Shown here piece after piece: positions 31,096 to 42,100 of a stretch of DNA of 64,000 nt. Below the pieces are notes generated by a model. That model saw only the letters and a list, made by a program, of their open reading frames with translations, did no database searches and was not told the DNA's origin. The translations under genes and the position numbers were made by a program. The DNA is from Sorghum bicolor (Eukaryota; Streptophyta; Magnoliopsida; Poales; Poaceae): positions 46,013,110 through 46,077,109 of the forward strand of contig NC_012871.2 of NCBI RefSeq assembly GCF_000003195.3. Direction: 5' to 3'. How positions within the stretch are numbered: the first letter of the stretch is position 1; every line of letters begins with the position of its first letter.

Positions 31096-32451
31096 ATGAA
31101 GAAGCATATCTTCGGCAAGTTCAAGAAAGCAAAGGGTGAGAGCTCTTCTCAAGGCTCTCACCATGCTCATGGAAGGGAGGAAGAAGAAGGTTACCATGGG
31201 ATGGTACCCTACGAGCCTCCATCAAGGATGAGAGAGCCCGAGAGCGGCCTCATGTTAAGCCAAGAAGAGTTGCAAAGGTACTACATCATCCGAGAGGGTC
31301 TCTTCCTACACACTAGCATCATCGATCCGGACCTTTTGGCCCGCACAGGTATGGATGTTGAATTCGATAAGGTGTTTAGAGCAATTGGTTGGAGTAGTTT
31401 TTGGCAAGTGCCTGAATTTGGAAAAGAATTGCTTGCTAAGGAATTTCTATGCACCCTAAAACTCACAAATAATGGAATATCTTTTCGCATGTGTGAGCAA
31501 GAACATCAATTAAATTGGAGTTTGCTAAACACTGCTTTAGGGTGTGAACATGAATGTGAACTTGATCTAGATCATGCCACTAGAATGTTCGATAAATTTA
31601 GATTCTGGAAAGCAATTTCTGGCTCTAATGATTGTTCAAATCCTACTCCCATTGAAATCCATAATCCAACCTTGCGCTTTCTTCACTTCTGGATCATGTG
31701 CACTCTATATCCTGGCATGGGAACTGATACTTTAATTGATGATGAACTTAAAATTCTCTATGCCATGGTTAGTAAAATCAAGGTCTCCCCTGTGAAACTG
31801 CTAGTGAACTATTGGCTTAACTCTATTGAGTATGGGAAGCCCATCTATTTCACATCCTTTATTACTCGAATAGCCGATACTTTTGGATTACTTGAATCAC
31901 ATTATTTTGAAGACATTGGCTATGTTAGAGGAGTGGTAGATGAGAACTTCTTTATCAATGCTAACATGCTCATAAGAGATCCAAATGGTGAACTTAAAAT
32001 GATTTATCCGGGTTATACAACCGAAATTCCTCTCCCATGTGCGAGGCGCCGGTTGTATGGGGTCCGCACACTTACCATTAGACTAGCCCAAGTGGCAAGT
32101 CCAGATGTTGCAGGGACACGCAGGGTGACAAGAAGGATGATGCAAGCCGCCCAGATGGAGCAAGGAGGATCCTCGCACCATGACGTTGAAGAGGGCGATG
32201 AAGCGATGTCAGTGGATGCTTCAGACTCCATGGGTCTACCTCCACAACGCACTCCACGCCCAAGGGACAGGGCTAGGCGTCACCAGCCCACAGGTATGGA
32301 CAGTCTCATTAATGACATGGGCGAATTGCAGATTGGGCAAGAAGCAACATTGCAACTGGCGTTACAAAACGGCCAACATATCCGACGTGTGCGAGAGGAA
32401 GACGCACAACGCTGGGCTGGATGGTACCAAAATTTCCCGCCACCACAGTGA
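31096..32451 (+). CDS. Athila-ORF1-like protein of element A
   Basis: A 451-codon intact frame from ATG 31096. The start is basic (M-K-K-H-I-F-G-K-F-K-K) and Ser/His-rich. Residues about 55-300 resemble the ATHILA ORF-1 family of plant Ty3/gypsy elements: the D-P-D-L-L segment, F-G-K-E-L-L-A-K-E-F-L-C-T-L, I-S-F-R and L-N-W-S-L-L-N-T-A-L-G. An Arg-rich patch with R-R-V-T-R-R follows, then an acidic stretch and a C-terminal helix. No signal peptide or membrane segment is evident, so I do not call it an envelope. The family's function is unknown to me. The frame is intact in a very young element, so it was probably functional at insertion. D and E have no such ORF. Confidence 0.75.
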   Translation: MKKHIFGKFKKAKGESSSQGSHHAHGREEEEGYHGMVPYEPPSRMREPESGLMLSQEELQRYYIIREGLFLHTSIIDPDLLARTGMDVEFDKVFRAIGWSSFWQVPEFGKELLAKEFLCTLKLTNNGISFRMCEQEHQLNWSLLNTALGCEHECELDLDHATRMFDKFRFWKAISGSNDCSNPTPIEIHNPTLRFLHFWIMCTLYPGMGTDTLIDDELKILYAMVSKIKVSPVKLLVNYWLNSIEYGKPIYFTSFITRIADTFGLLESHYFEDIGYVRGVVDENFFINANMLIRDPNGELKMIYPGYTTEIPLPCARRRLYGVRTLTIRLAQVASPDVAGTRRVTRRMMQAAQMEQGGSSHHDVEEGDEAMSVDASDSMGLPPQRTPRPRDRARRHQPTGMDSLINDMGELQIGQEATLQLALQNGQHIRRVREEDAQRWAGWYQNFPPPQ

Positions 32452-33820
32452 GCGAAGATCTAGCTTGGGGGAGATCCTCTCCCCCACTAAGGTAAGTATT
32501 CTATCCTATTTATTTTCATGCATTTTATCATTCTTACTTAAAAAAAAATAAATATTTATTAGCATTTCCCTTTAGCATATATGCTTCATGTATGTTTATA
32601 TCCCTCATGGAAATTATGACTAGTTGCTTGTTAATGTTTCTCTAGTGCCTAGTATACAACTTAGTATTTCTCTAAGTATGGATCACTTAGCTCACTTAAA
32701 CTGCCATGAACCTAAAAACTTTGTGGGTTGCAAGTGCTAGAACTAAGTCTAAGTTGTTGTGGGACATGAGATAGTAAGACAAGAGCTACTATAATATTTT
32801 TCTAAGCATGCATGATTATCAGAGATTTATTCTTAAAATGATCAAAACCTTAATTGTTCCTCAATGGTGATGAATTCCTACCACAGCCATATCTACTTTA
32901 CATAATTGCAACCTTTCCACATAAGCTATTTGCTTTGTGTTGAGTGTCGTCAAGTCTTGTTGACCCTTGTTAAGAGACTTTTCATGCTCCTAAGATCAAG
33001 ATCACGTACACACCACATATATATATGTTGCTTCTACACTGGAAGTACGCAACCACATGTATTTCGCATCCACTAAATAGGTTGCTCCATACTCTAAATG
33101 TTAGAACATCTCTCTAAGCATTATTTGGTAAGAGACATCAAAAGGCTAGGCAAAATGAAATAAAAAGATGGACATGTGCAAGTCCATAGAAAAAGAAAAT
33201 TGAGCACATGAAAGCTCATATATAAAAAAAAAGAAAAAAAAATGCTAGCCATGTCTCAATACATAGAGAGTCTATCAAATAAAGGAGCAACCTAGTCCAC
33301 CATATATCACACTTGCACATCTTGATCTGGGAGTATGACACTTCTCTTCAAGGATCCGAGCTTTGACTTCGCAATACATGCAAAGTAAGTATGCTATCTC
33401 CTTTCATCCCTACCTTGAACTCCACATAAGCCTTTTAGAAATAGGATGAAATAGAGAAGGCAACTCTTACCATATGCCTTGGTGAGGAATCATACACCAT
33501 TTGAGTGACATGAGAGAACCATAAGAGGAACATTTAAGCTTTCTTTTGAAAATATCACAAAACCTCTGATATGAAACTTGCTAAGAATGAGAAAGTTAGT
33601 GCTCAAGTCAAACTGTTCTGTCTCTCAACCACCTAAGACAAAGGAAAAGCCATAAGCCCCATAAGGGACTAAGGTAATAGGGGTAAGTTTACATAGCTAA
33701 ATTTTTCATGCAAAGAGAAGAACTTTGTTGTACACATGGTACTCTTGAAATGTGAACATAGTAACAATACCTGATCCACTGAGGCTAAGTTTGATTGTTT
33801 GCTCGGGACGAGCAAAGGTT
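32452..33820 (+). other. 3' noncoding internal region of element A
   Basis: Begins with AGCTTGGGGGAG (32461-32472) inside the hairpin GGGGGAGATCCTCTCCCCC. It then carries the CCTACCACAGCCATAT block (about 32878) shared with D and E and a possible branched hairpin (33144-33250). It ends in GGGACGAGCAAAGGTTAAGC before the polypurine tract. No ORF of interest. Confidence 0.65.
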
Positions 33821-33835
33821 AAGCTTGGGGGATCT
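33821..33835 (+). other. Polypurine tract of element A
   Basis: AAGCTTGGGGGATCT directly before the TGTTGAC start of the 3' LTR. Confidence 0.88.
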
Positions 33836-35421
33836 TGTTGACGGTGGATATACCATAGAAATCCACATACAAAACACTGTCAACATGCCTCGGTTGCAAG
33901 AGGAAATGACATGACATGAACATATTTTATCCATAACTAGTTGCACTTGTACTCTTAGCTTGTTTATGCAGGAACAACAAATTCAAGACATTATTTGACA
34001 AAGCCAACATCAGAATCATCAAGAGGAGATCGAGGGGACAACAGGTGACACCCTGGGCCCACAGGGAGGGGGTCGCCCGACCCCTCTTTGGTGGGACCCA
34101 GGTGTGCCACCTAGTCCACCGACATAAGGGACCCCTGTGGACACTGCTGGTGGGCCCAGAGGCCCAGAAGTGGGGTCACCCGACCCCACATCAAAGGCGG
34201 TTCCAGGGTCGGTGGCCTCCCACCGACCTTCCCCACATGTCCCACATGTTGATTTGCCCCTGCCGTTGATCAAATGGCGGTTGTGAGGTCGGTTTGATCC
34301 AAGGGTGGAGAGAAGATGTCACGCGGATCGATGACGTGGCGATGGAGTAACCCCTACTCCATCTCCCTCTATAAAAGGCAGCCTCCATCCTTCATTTCAA
34401 GTGTGCAATTCCAAGGCCAAGTGCATTACAAGTTCCAAGCATACAAGTAGAGTAGTAGTTAGTCTAGAGTGGGAGTTAGAGTCGAGTCGAGCGAAGCTCG
34501 GGGTCTCCGGAGTCGTCTTCTGGAGAGTCTGGTATAGCTCTTGTACCTTTCTACTTTTGTAAGACTTTCCTTTTATTAATATATTATTCTTACTTTACTT
34601 TACTGAGTTCTTACTTAGTGCAAGTCTTTTAGTCTTGTTGTGCATTTACTTTAGTAATATAGTTGTCTTAGTGAAGTTAGTGACCTGTAACCACTCCTGT
34701 GTGTGCATCATCGTCCTATCTTGTATAGGAGCTCTAGCTAGCTGCAACTAGTTAGCGTTGTAGGATTAAGTGTGAGCGTGGTGCTCATACTTAAGATTAC
34801 CTTTGATTACCGCTGGCTTGAACGGAAAGTAGGAGCGCACTCCCTAGTAGGTGACAGATCGTGGGCGGCATTAGGTTCTCCTCACGTACAGGCTAGTTCT
34901 TAAAAGGTAAGGCGTCCATAAGCCCAATAGTCGCTTTCGGTAAGGGGTTAGGTGAAAAACCTTCTAAGCGTCTTACCAGCTCGGCTATCCCTCGCACACA
35001 GTTAGTAAGGCTCTAGCGTAGTTAAGACAATTATCTATTAAAGTAAGTCACAGAAGTCAAGTTAGATACATAGGAGTCCTTTACTCACTCGTTGTCCTCC
35101 CACCTAGCTAACTCTACCATTTACCTTTAGCATAGGACCTTGGATTCACCACTACCCTTCCTATTCGTTATTTACCACCCTTATTCACTAGTTGATACTA
35201 GATAACTCAAGGAATCTCATTCCCCTTTTTGATTAAACACACTTAGCCGCTTTCCCTTGGGAAAATATAAATTACGATACCTTGGAATACTCCTTGGTGA
35301 AGTGCTACAGCGGTACATTCTGTGCGCTTGCGGAATTATCCAATAGTAAATAGAGTTACCCTACCAGGGCACTTCTGGCGCCGTCGCCGATATCCGGTGG
35401 TTGCGTTAAGAAGTGTCAACA
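33836..35421 (+). mobile_element. 3' LTR of element A
   Basis: 1586 bp, the same length as the 5' LTR, with seven substitutions seen by eye and no indels. It ends GTCAACA and is followed by the target duplication ATCAT. Confidence 0.95.
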
Positions 35422-35690
35422 ATCATAATCCTTGATTAACTCTAACCACCATCGTTGCCTCATATTCAGCTCGGACTGAGTGAAGATGTACTTCAAACTC
35501 TTATGATCGGTATAAATGTGACACTTATTTCCCAGCAGATAATGTCTCCAAATCTTCAAAGCGTGCACTACTGCTGCTAACTCGAGGTCGTGCGTTGGGT
35601 AGTTGACTTCGTGCTTTCTCAACTGTCGGGAAGCATAAGCTATCACCCTGCCATCTTGCATCAACACACACCCCAAGCCACTCTTTTGGT
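35422..35690 (-). pseudogene. pol: Element B RNase H fragment fused to protease by RT deletion
   Basis: On the minus strand this reads the RNase H middle: [15 protein letters not shown], then [12 protein letters not shown] with the catalytic Glu and Y-T-D-H-K-S-L with the second Asp. The upstream segment with the first catalytic Asp (usual form D-A-S-x-x-G-L-G-C-V-L) is missing. The frame joins directly to the protease region near 35690. RT, part of the protease and the start of RNase H are therefore deleted. The lower end at 35422 continues at 26206 across element A. Confidence 0.85.
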
Positions 35691-36999
35691 CAACACATCT
35701 GCCCCTACTGAGCTGATGCGGTAGCCATAACCCAGATCTGTAACTGGTTGACTATGCTTTTGTGCAAATGCTTGGCTCATGAATGAATGCGATGATCCAG
35801 AATCAAACAAAACAACTGCAAGATGTTGGTTGACAGAGAACATACCAGCTGTTACCGGTTCTCCTTCCGGGATTTCCTCGATCGAGGTATGGTGCACACG
35901 AGCTGGATAGGTGGGTTGCTGCCTCTTGGGGTAGGGACATTCCTTAGCGAAGTGCCCCATCTTGTGGCAGTTATAGCATGGTCCCTTGGGCGCATTGTTG
36001 ACGGCAGGTGCTGCAGCTTGAATTGCCTTTGGCTTGGCAGGGGCTATTGCCACCTTATACGGCTTATGCTGTGTTGGATGCCCGGTGTTCCTTCTCTGCG
36101 GCGGTCGGAACCTGGCACCTGGGGCAGGAGGACGATACTGCGGTCGCCCTGCCACTGGTGCCCTGGACTGAGATGATCCGGCTTCAAAAGCTCTCTTTCG
36201 TGACTTAGATGCACTGTAGTTGTTATTGTTGTTTTCCTGGGTCAGACAGTCACTGATATAGGCATTGAAGGTAGCCCTGGCTCCTGTACCCATAGTCTTT
36301 AGCATCTTTGGATTTAAGCCTCTCTGGAAACTAGCAATCTTCTTGGCCTCCGTGTTCACAAACTCGGGGGCGTAGCAAGCAAGATTGTTGAAAGCGTGTA
36401 GATACTCCTTCACAGATTTCGTCCCCTGGGACAACCTCATGAACTCCCCGATCTTCATTTCAACTAAACCCAGAGGAATATAATTTCCCCGTGAAGCGGT
36501 TCCAGGTAATTGGGGTCCCCTCTGGGTAGGTGGTACGGTGATGGGACCACCAAATCCCAGCGGGTCCTTGCAACTGATGTGCCGCATACTCAGCCTTAAG
36601 TTCTTCTGTCATTCGGAGAAGACGAAACTTCTGCTCCATGGTGTTGATCCACTCATCCGCCTCGAGCGGTTCCAAAGCCTCCTTGAAGATTGGTGGCTTG
36701 GTATCCATGAAGTCCTTGAACAAACTGTACTGGTTGACTTCACGGCTGCCCTGGTTATCCCCACGACGGGTGTTGTCAGCTATGTTGCGCAGAGCCTCTT
36801 CCATGTTGCGTTGCATCTGTTCCATGTTGCGTTGGCTCCCCAGAAACTGCGCGAAAAACACGTTCGCAGTGTACGGAGGAGGCGGTGGTGGTGGCGGTGT
36901 TGGTGCTCGGTCCTCATTCCGTTGAGCCCCACCTCCGGATGTACCTGCTCCAAGACCCGGATTGCTGTTACCCCCGCCACGTGTTTGCACCATCTGCAT
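35690..36999 (-). pseudogene. gag-pro: Element B gag and partial retropepsin, frameshifted
   Basis: Starts at ATG 36999 (M-Q-M-V-Q-T-R-G-G-G). The N-terminal region has a run of eight prolines and then the gag domain (P-L-E-A-D-E-W, P-A-G-I-W-W). A frameshift near 36480-36500 moves the rest to another frame (36587-35661). That frame continues the gag domain (Y-L-H-A-F-N-N-L), an Asn run, an Arg/Pro-rich linker, a CCHC knuckle (C-Y-N-C, H, C) and the protease start with FDSGSSHSF. The protease ends abruptly at the RT deletion. The frame break means gag from this copy would be truncated. Confidence 0.85.
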
Positions 37000-37311
37000 A
37001 CGCCAATGATAAGCAATCGTTAGGAGTTGCCATCAACGGTAGAAATGTGTAAAATCATGCCGTACTGAATTTACTGAGGGAATAAATTCACACAATAAAC
37101 AGAGGCACAACAATTCATCATCTACGCACAACATCACTAACAGATTACTTAACATACACGCAACAAGGTTCGCGTACATCCAACCTGCCAGCATACATAC
37201 ACTGGACTTTCAGCACTAACTCATAAGTCTTACATGGCCCAGATCCAAAAGTACACGACATGCCATGCAACATACAACACAAAAGAAGGACTAGCTCTAG
37301 AGCCCTAGCAT
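37000..37311 (-). other. Intergenic stretch of B between the H3-mimic ORF and gag
   Basis: About 310 bp with no recognised element. It could hold a splice or reinitiation signal for gag, but I cannot identify one. Confidence 0.4.
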
Positions 37312-38355
37312 CTACTCGCTATGATCACTGTCCATGCCGGAGCCATCCTCATCCTCATCTCCACTAGCAGCTGCTCCTATCTCCGGATCCGCATCCATCT
37401 CGTCCTCAGAGTCTAGCTCAGCTGCTCCAGGCAGATGGTGAGGGTGGAGCTGGTTATGCAGCTGGTGGATCTCTTCATGCAGGTTCTCATTGTACTCCTC
37501 GGCATTGGCTAGCTGCTGCTCTAGCTCTAGCTGTCGGGCCCTCAAAGTGTCCTCCTCGTGCCAGGCTTCATTCCTCTGACCAAGCACATGGACTAGCATA
37601 CGCTCGCAGTTCCTGTGAGCAGTAGTCACCCTGTCCTTCTGCTCCCGTACTACAAGCAGGTCCTGACTCAGCTCACTGTTCTTCTGGACTGCCTGATCTC
37701 TCTCTGTGGTCACACGGGCCAACTCTGCCTGTAGCCTCTCAACCTCAGAGTCAAACTCACGCTGCAACTGACGCTTCTCATCCTGGACGGTGAGAAGAGA
37801 CCCGGACAAGCGACCCAAACAACGATCCAGGCCTCCATAGGTCTTCATCAGAGCGTACATGGCACTCATAGCTGCACCATCACTGTGCTGGTCCTCATCC
37901 GCACTCCTCTCTAGAGCATTCACCTCGGACTGATCCCACACCAAAGTGTAGGGGTCACCCCGGGGAAACACCCCAGCGAAGGCGTGGGCCAGCTCCTGTG
38001 GAAACCTCTCCATGAGGTCCCTCAGAACTTCGAAAGCTGCCCTACTAGCACCGTGGAAAGGCGTGATACCTCGAGACTCGTACACCCAGCCGCCCCAAGC
38101 AGGGTCCCCTCCACTGGTAGGGACAACTGCCTCAATCCCCACCAGTGTACCGTCGCCAAGCGGCTCCTTATCCCAATAGTAGCGAGGCTCCCTTCCTTCG
38201 GGATACCCCATCGAACTGAGCACTCTCCAAAGCAAAGTGGGCATCCCAAACTCCTCCAGAAACTTGCTCTTATGTCGTGAGCTCCTAGCTGCCAACGGAT
38301 GGCGAGGGGCCCGCCCACCAGTGGACTTGCGAGCGGTGAGCCTAGTGCGTGCCAT
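37312..38355 (-). CDS. Accessory ORF upstream of gag in B, with a histone H3 tail mimic
   Basis: An intact 347-codon frame from ATG 38355, between the primer-binding site and gag. After Met it reads [20 protein letters not shown]; histone H3 reads [20 protein letters not shown]. Sixteen of the first 21 positions are identical, including A-R-K-S around Lys9. K4, K14, K18, K23 and K27 are R, R, H, R and H. Residues about 30-140 form a globular part rich in Trp/Tyr ([10 protein letters not shown], then W-G-G-W-V-Y-E) ending in an amphipathic helix. About residues 190-300 are a long Glu/Gln/Arg heptad region, likely a coiled coil. The C-terminal 35 residues are Asp/Glu-rich. Ala2 should expose an H3-like N-terminus after Met removal. 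Likely nuclear; function unknown. Confidence 0.8.
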   Translation of the reverse strand: [347 protein letters not shown]

Positions 38356-39155
38356 CTGCTACAAATGGAATACCTTGGGTAAGAGCGAGGATTACCTTTA
38401 ATTGTTTTATTTAGAATTGGGACAGATTAAATTGAGGGGGAAAGTAAGCAATGATATGAAATGAACATGGTGCATGCACGAACTTACGATCTCACAAACT
38501 TAGAAACAAGGTTAACACTAAGCGGTATATGCGGTGGCACACAACGTTCTCTCATAACATAACTAACGTTCTAAGCGAGAACGTGGTTAGTGTACCTGCA
38601 GAAAACTCATTTCAGCCCGCCCACAATATGCTAATGCAAAACAAGAATTTTAAACTATACACTCCACATACACAGACACCCGTCCATGCATGTGACATGT
38701 TACTACCCACGTCATCGCCCTAATGACGGCATCGCCTCTCCGGACGGAATTCCCAACATGCGGTACTGTTCCCAAAACACACCAAAACATGTGTGCATGA
38801 CACAACACCTAACAACACTCCCCTAGACCGGCAGTGTATCCGATCATGCTCTCACAGCTCCCACTTACCGTGGCGTAGAGGAAAAATTGATCCATACATT
38901 ACCACTCAAATGAATGGCACTCATACTATTGCACGCCGTATGAGCGACGAAATAAAATATGATGCATTAACCCCCCAAGTCAGTACTTAACTAGCCACCT
39001 TAGAGTCCTTAACTGGGCATAAAGGATATGACCATCGCATACTAGATAGTTTTCCAAAACGTAGTTTAACACCTTGATCATCATTAATTAATAAAATCTT
39101 TTATTAAACCGGTTTAGATTTTGTTTAGAACGTACTTATGAACAGTAACTCGCTA
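38356..39155 (-). other. Leader of element B
   Basis: About 800 bp between the primer-binding site and the accessory ORF. Only short frames; nothing recognised. It would be the untranslated leader of the genomic transcript. Confidence 0.5.
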
Positions 39156-39173
39156 AACCTTGCTCCGATGCCA
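39156..39173 (-). other. Primer-binding site of element B (tRNA-iMet type)
   Basis: Minus strand TGGCATCGGAGCAAGGTT, next to the 5' LTR. It resembles the complement of the plant initiator tRNA-Met 3' end (TGGTATCAGAGCCAGGTT) with a few mismatches, as is usual for Tekay/Del elements. Confidence 0.75.
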
Positions 39174-39175
39174 GC

Positions 39176-42100
39176 TGTAACAGAACCGACCAAATTATAA
39201 GAGATTATGCCTAACAGTGACCATTTGCACAGTCAAACCCTCAGGATTAAGCCCATATAATCCCGGTAGTCCGTGAAATCTCGAAGGATTTCAAATCACA
39301 CGTCGCACAACAGCCAAGATCGTAATAAGTTTAGCGGTCGCCATCCACAAATACATCCAGATTACAACATTTGTAAAATACATCGGAGTACTTAGAGTTA
39401 TTACAAACCAAGTTCTTCAAGTAGCGGAAGCTTTAGAGTTCGAAAATACAACACACACATTTAGTCTGATACAGTGCCATAGTTCGGTCATTCCCACAAA
39501 AGCAAAAGAGAAGACGGAGTGACCATTGCCCTTGGTCTAGTCATCACCCATGGCTGCGTACAGACAGAGGATGCAATAACCATAGTACATTTGACCATCT
39601 GCAAAACAACATGGGAGTAGAACCCTGAGTACGAGAAGGTACTCAGCTAGACTTACCCGTCATAAATTCAAATAAAGACTCTTCAAGGATCATGAAAGCT
39701 ATATAGTGGGGTAGCTGACGACCATTTTGCAAAACCGCAGAATTCTATAATCATTACCTACATAAATCTTTCTTCTTTTAATTTGCTCAAGTTGAAGGTA
39801 CCATTACCTATTATCTAGGTTTTGCACCTGCACTATTACAAGCAATTATAAAGATATGATAGTACCGCATCATAGCATTCATAAACCATTTATCATTATA
39901 ACCCAAGTGTTCCATAGTCCTTACTACGAGGACGAAGCTCATGTCAAGTGCTCACTATCCAGGAGCGATGGCGATTCGAATCGATTTCTAACCAGCTGGC
40001 GAGGTATTCCCCACACAAACCTCACTCACTGATCAAGTGAGCTACAGATCACCGTATTACACTATCCAGGACCAATTCGCGGGTTCGGCAGGCACCGCCA
40101 GTACCCGAGGACCGTTCCGGCGACCGAGGTATCCAAGGTATACCAAGGTTGTGCGCCGCGCCCTCGTCGTTCTCCTCAACCATCACCAATACAGCGCATG
40201 GCGGCTCGATTCCAAGCCCGGATAGTGTTCAGGCTTCGCGGTCGGAACGACTTATCCTTCCAGCTAAGTGTGGGGCATGCGTTCAACATGACAAGAGGGC
40301 CATCAACGATCGGTCCTTAATCGACACAGGCAGGGGCACTATGGTCAACCCACCATAAGACCCTGCCTGGTCTCCAATTCCATTCCGCACTTGGTTATTC
40401 TTTTCCCCAAAGCAACCACTGCTCGAACAAGCAGGTATCCACCTATATCTCGCAGGTGACAGGAAATCACCCGACTTCTACCGAGACTAAGCAAGCTAAG
40501 CATAGACTCCGCACCTATCTACATAGGACAAGGTAGATAAACGAGTAGGGATAACAAGGAGTGCATATGCATCAACGGTATCAAGCAACTCCTAGCACTT
40601 AAATGCAATATAGTAGAACAAGCATAGTGTATCCTGTAAGTTAGCGAGAATAGGGAGACTTAGAATGCTCCGGGGCTTGCCTTTCTCAAACGTGCTGGGT
40701 CGGTGATCCGGACACTCCTGCAGTTCCTCTCCGGACTCCTGTGCTTCCGGATGTTCCTGGTCCTGAGTCTCCTCTGGCTCCTCGGGTCCCAACTCGTTCT
40801 CCTGCGAGCCTGTATGATGCATGTGTGCTCATGAGTGGAGTGCGAGATACCCGAGTGGATGCTTGTATGAGAAAGTACCAAAAGATCATGACATGATACA
40901 TAGATGATACACTCGGTCATGCTCATTACAAGGTAGTCAACATCATCCAGGAGTAAGCAATTGGATTAAACATCTAGTGCATCCTCTTCTACAATTATTT
41001 TTCAAGTGTGACCAGCAACCCACAAGTTGCTTTAAAGATACACAAAACCCAAACTTATTCAATTTAACCTACACCTAACAATTCATAATTTCCTTTATCC
41101 ATTTCTAAGCCATCAAAAATTGCATGCAGTTCTGTTCATCAATAAATCCTACAAATATTACAGGGGACTATCAGTCAAGCATAAAGCCTACTGTAAATTT
41201 TTTATAATTTTTGGATACTTATTTTGAGCTACAAAAATCACAGGATTAATTAATAAGGCAAGTATAATCACTCTACTGTGATATAAGTGTTAAACAACAG
41301 ATTTCATATTTTTACAATTTGTCTAATATCTTAAGAAACACCCACAAAATTTTCCAGATTTATTGCATGATCCAAATAATTATTAAAAATCATAAACCAC
41401 TGCCATGCAAGTATTTAAATCACTATAAATTCATTTATACACCAATAATGTGTAGCAGTATTTTTCCCAGTGAGTTAACATACATGCAAAGCCGATAAAA
41501 CAAGTTTCATATTTTTCTGAGTCATATTTTAATTACCGTGCATTTTCTAAATTTTAGCAAAAACATGGATTAAATATATTCATACAGAAAAGTTACTTAA
41601 ACATGACATGCAAACATACTAGGCTATAGATCTGGAAACCAAAATTTATTTCATAATTTTTGGAGCTATATTCCTCAAGATATGGATTTTTGAATACTTA
41701 ACACATTTTCTGGAAAAACCTTTAAAACGGAAAACGACTTAAAACGCTAAGCGCACCCGGATTCAAACCCTCGGACTCACTGACAGGTGGGACACGCGGG
41801 TCAGATGACCCCACTTGTCATCCACCCCGTGATTCCGCGGCCAAGGATCGGCCGGAATCTCGCCGCCGGTGAGGTTTCCGGCGACACCGGGAACACCTAC
41901 GGCTTCGCGAGAACGAGACGAGTCCAACCGTACCCTTTTTGGCACCGGACGAGCACCGGAACTACCTCGCCGTCGCGAATGGCGGACGCGGCGGCGCTGC
42001 TCGCCGTGGTCCGGCCGTTTCACGGCGGTAGAGCGTAAGCTAACGACGGGAAAAGGTGCGCAAGGCCAAGGCGAATCCAACGCACCTACGAACGCAAGCA

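Larger units (their letters stand above)
26207..35421 (+). mobile_element. Element A: young, structurally complete, non-autonomous Athila/Tat-like element
   Basis: Two LTRs of exactly 1586 bp (26207-27792, 33836-35421) with TGTTGAC...GTCAACA ends and the target duplication ATCAT (26202-26206, 35422-35426). I count seven differences between the LTRs by eye (about 0.4%), so insertion is very recent. It contains a tRNA-Asp primer-binding site, gag-protease, a spacer with its own TATA box, an Athila-ORF1-like ORF and a polypurine tract. No RT, RNase H or integrase is present. It lies in the RNase H of element B. Confidence 0.95.

Noticed and set aside
31096..32451. Envelope protein in element A
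   Set aside because: Position would fit, but there is no signal peptide, transmembrane segment or cleavage site; the sequence resembles the ATHILA ORF-1 family instead.
36538..37023. 161-codon plus-strand frame opposite gag of B
   Set aside because: Antisense shadow of the proline-rich and gag-domain coding sequence.
37312..38355. Captured host histone H3 gene
   Set aside because: Only the N-terminal tail matches. The histone fold is absent and replaced by an unrelated globular part, a coiled coil and an acidic tail, so a mimic or tail capture fits better than a histone gene.
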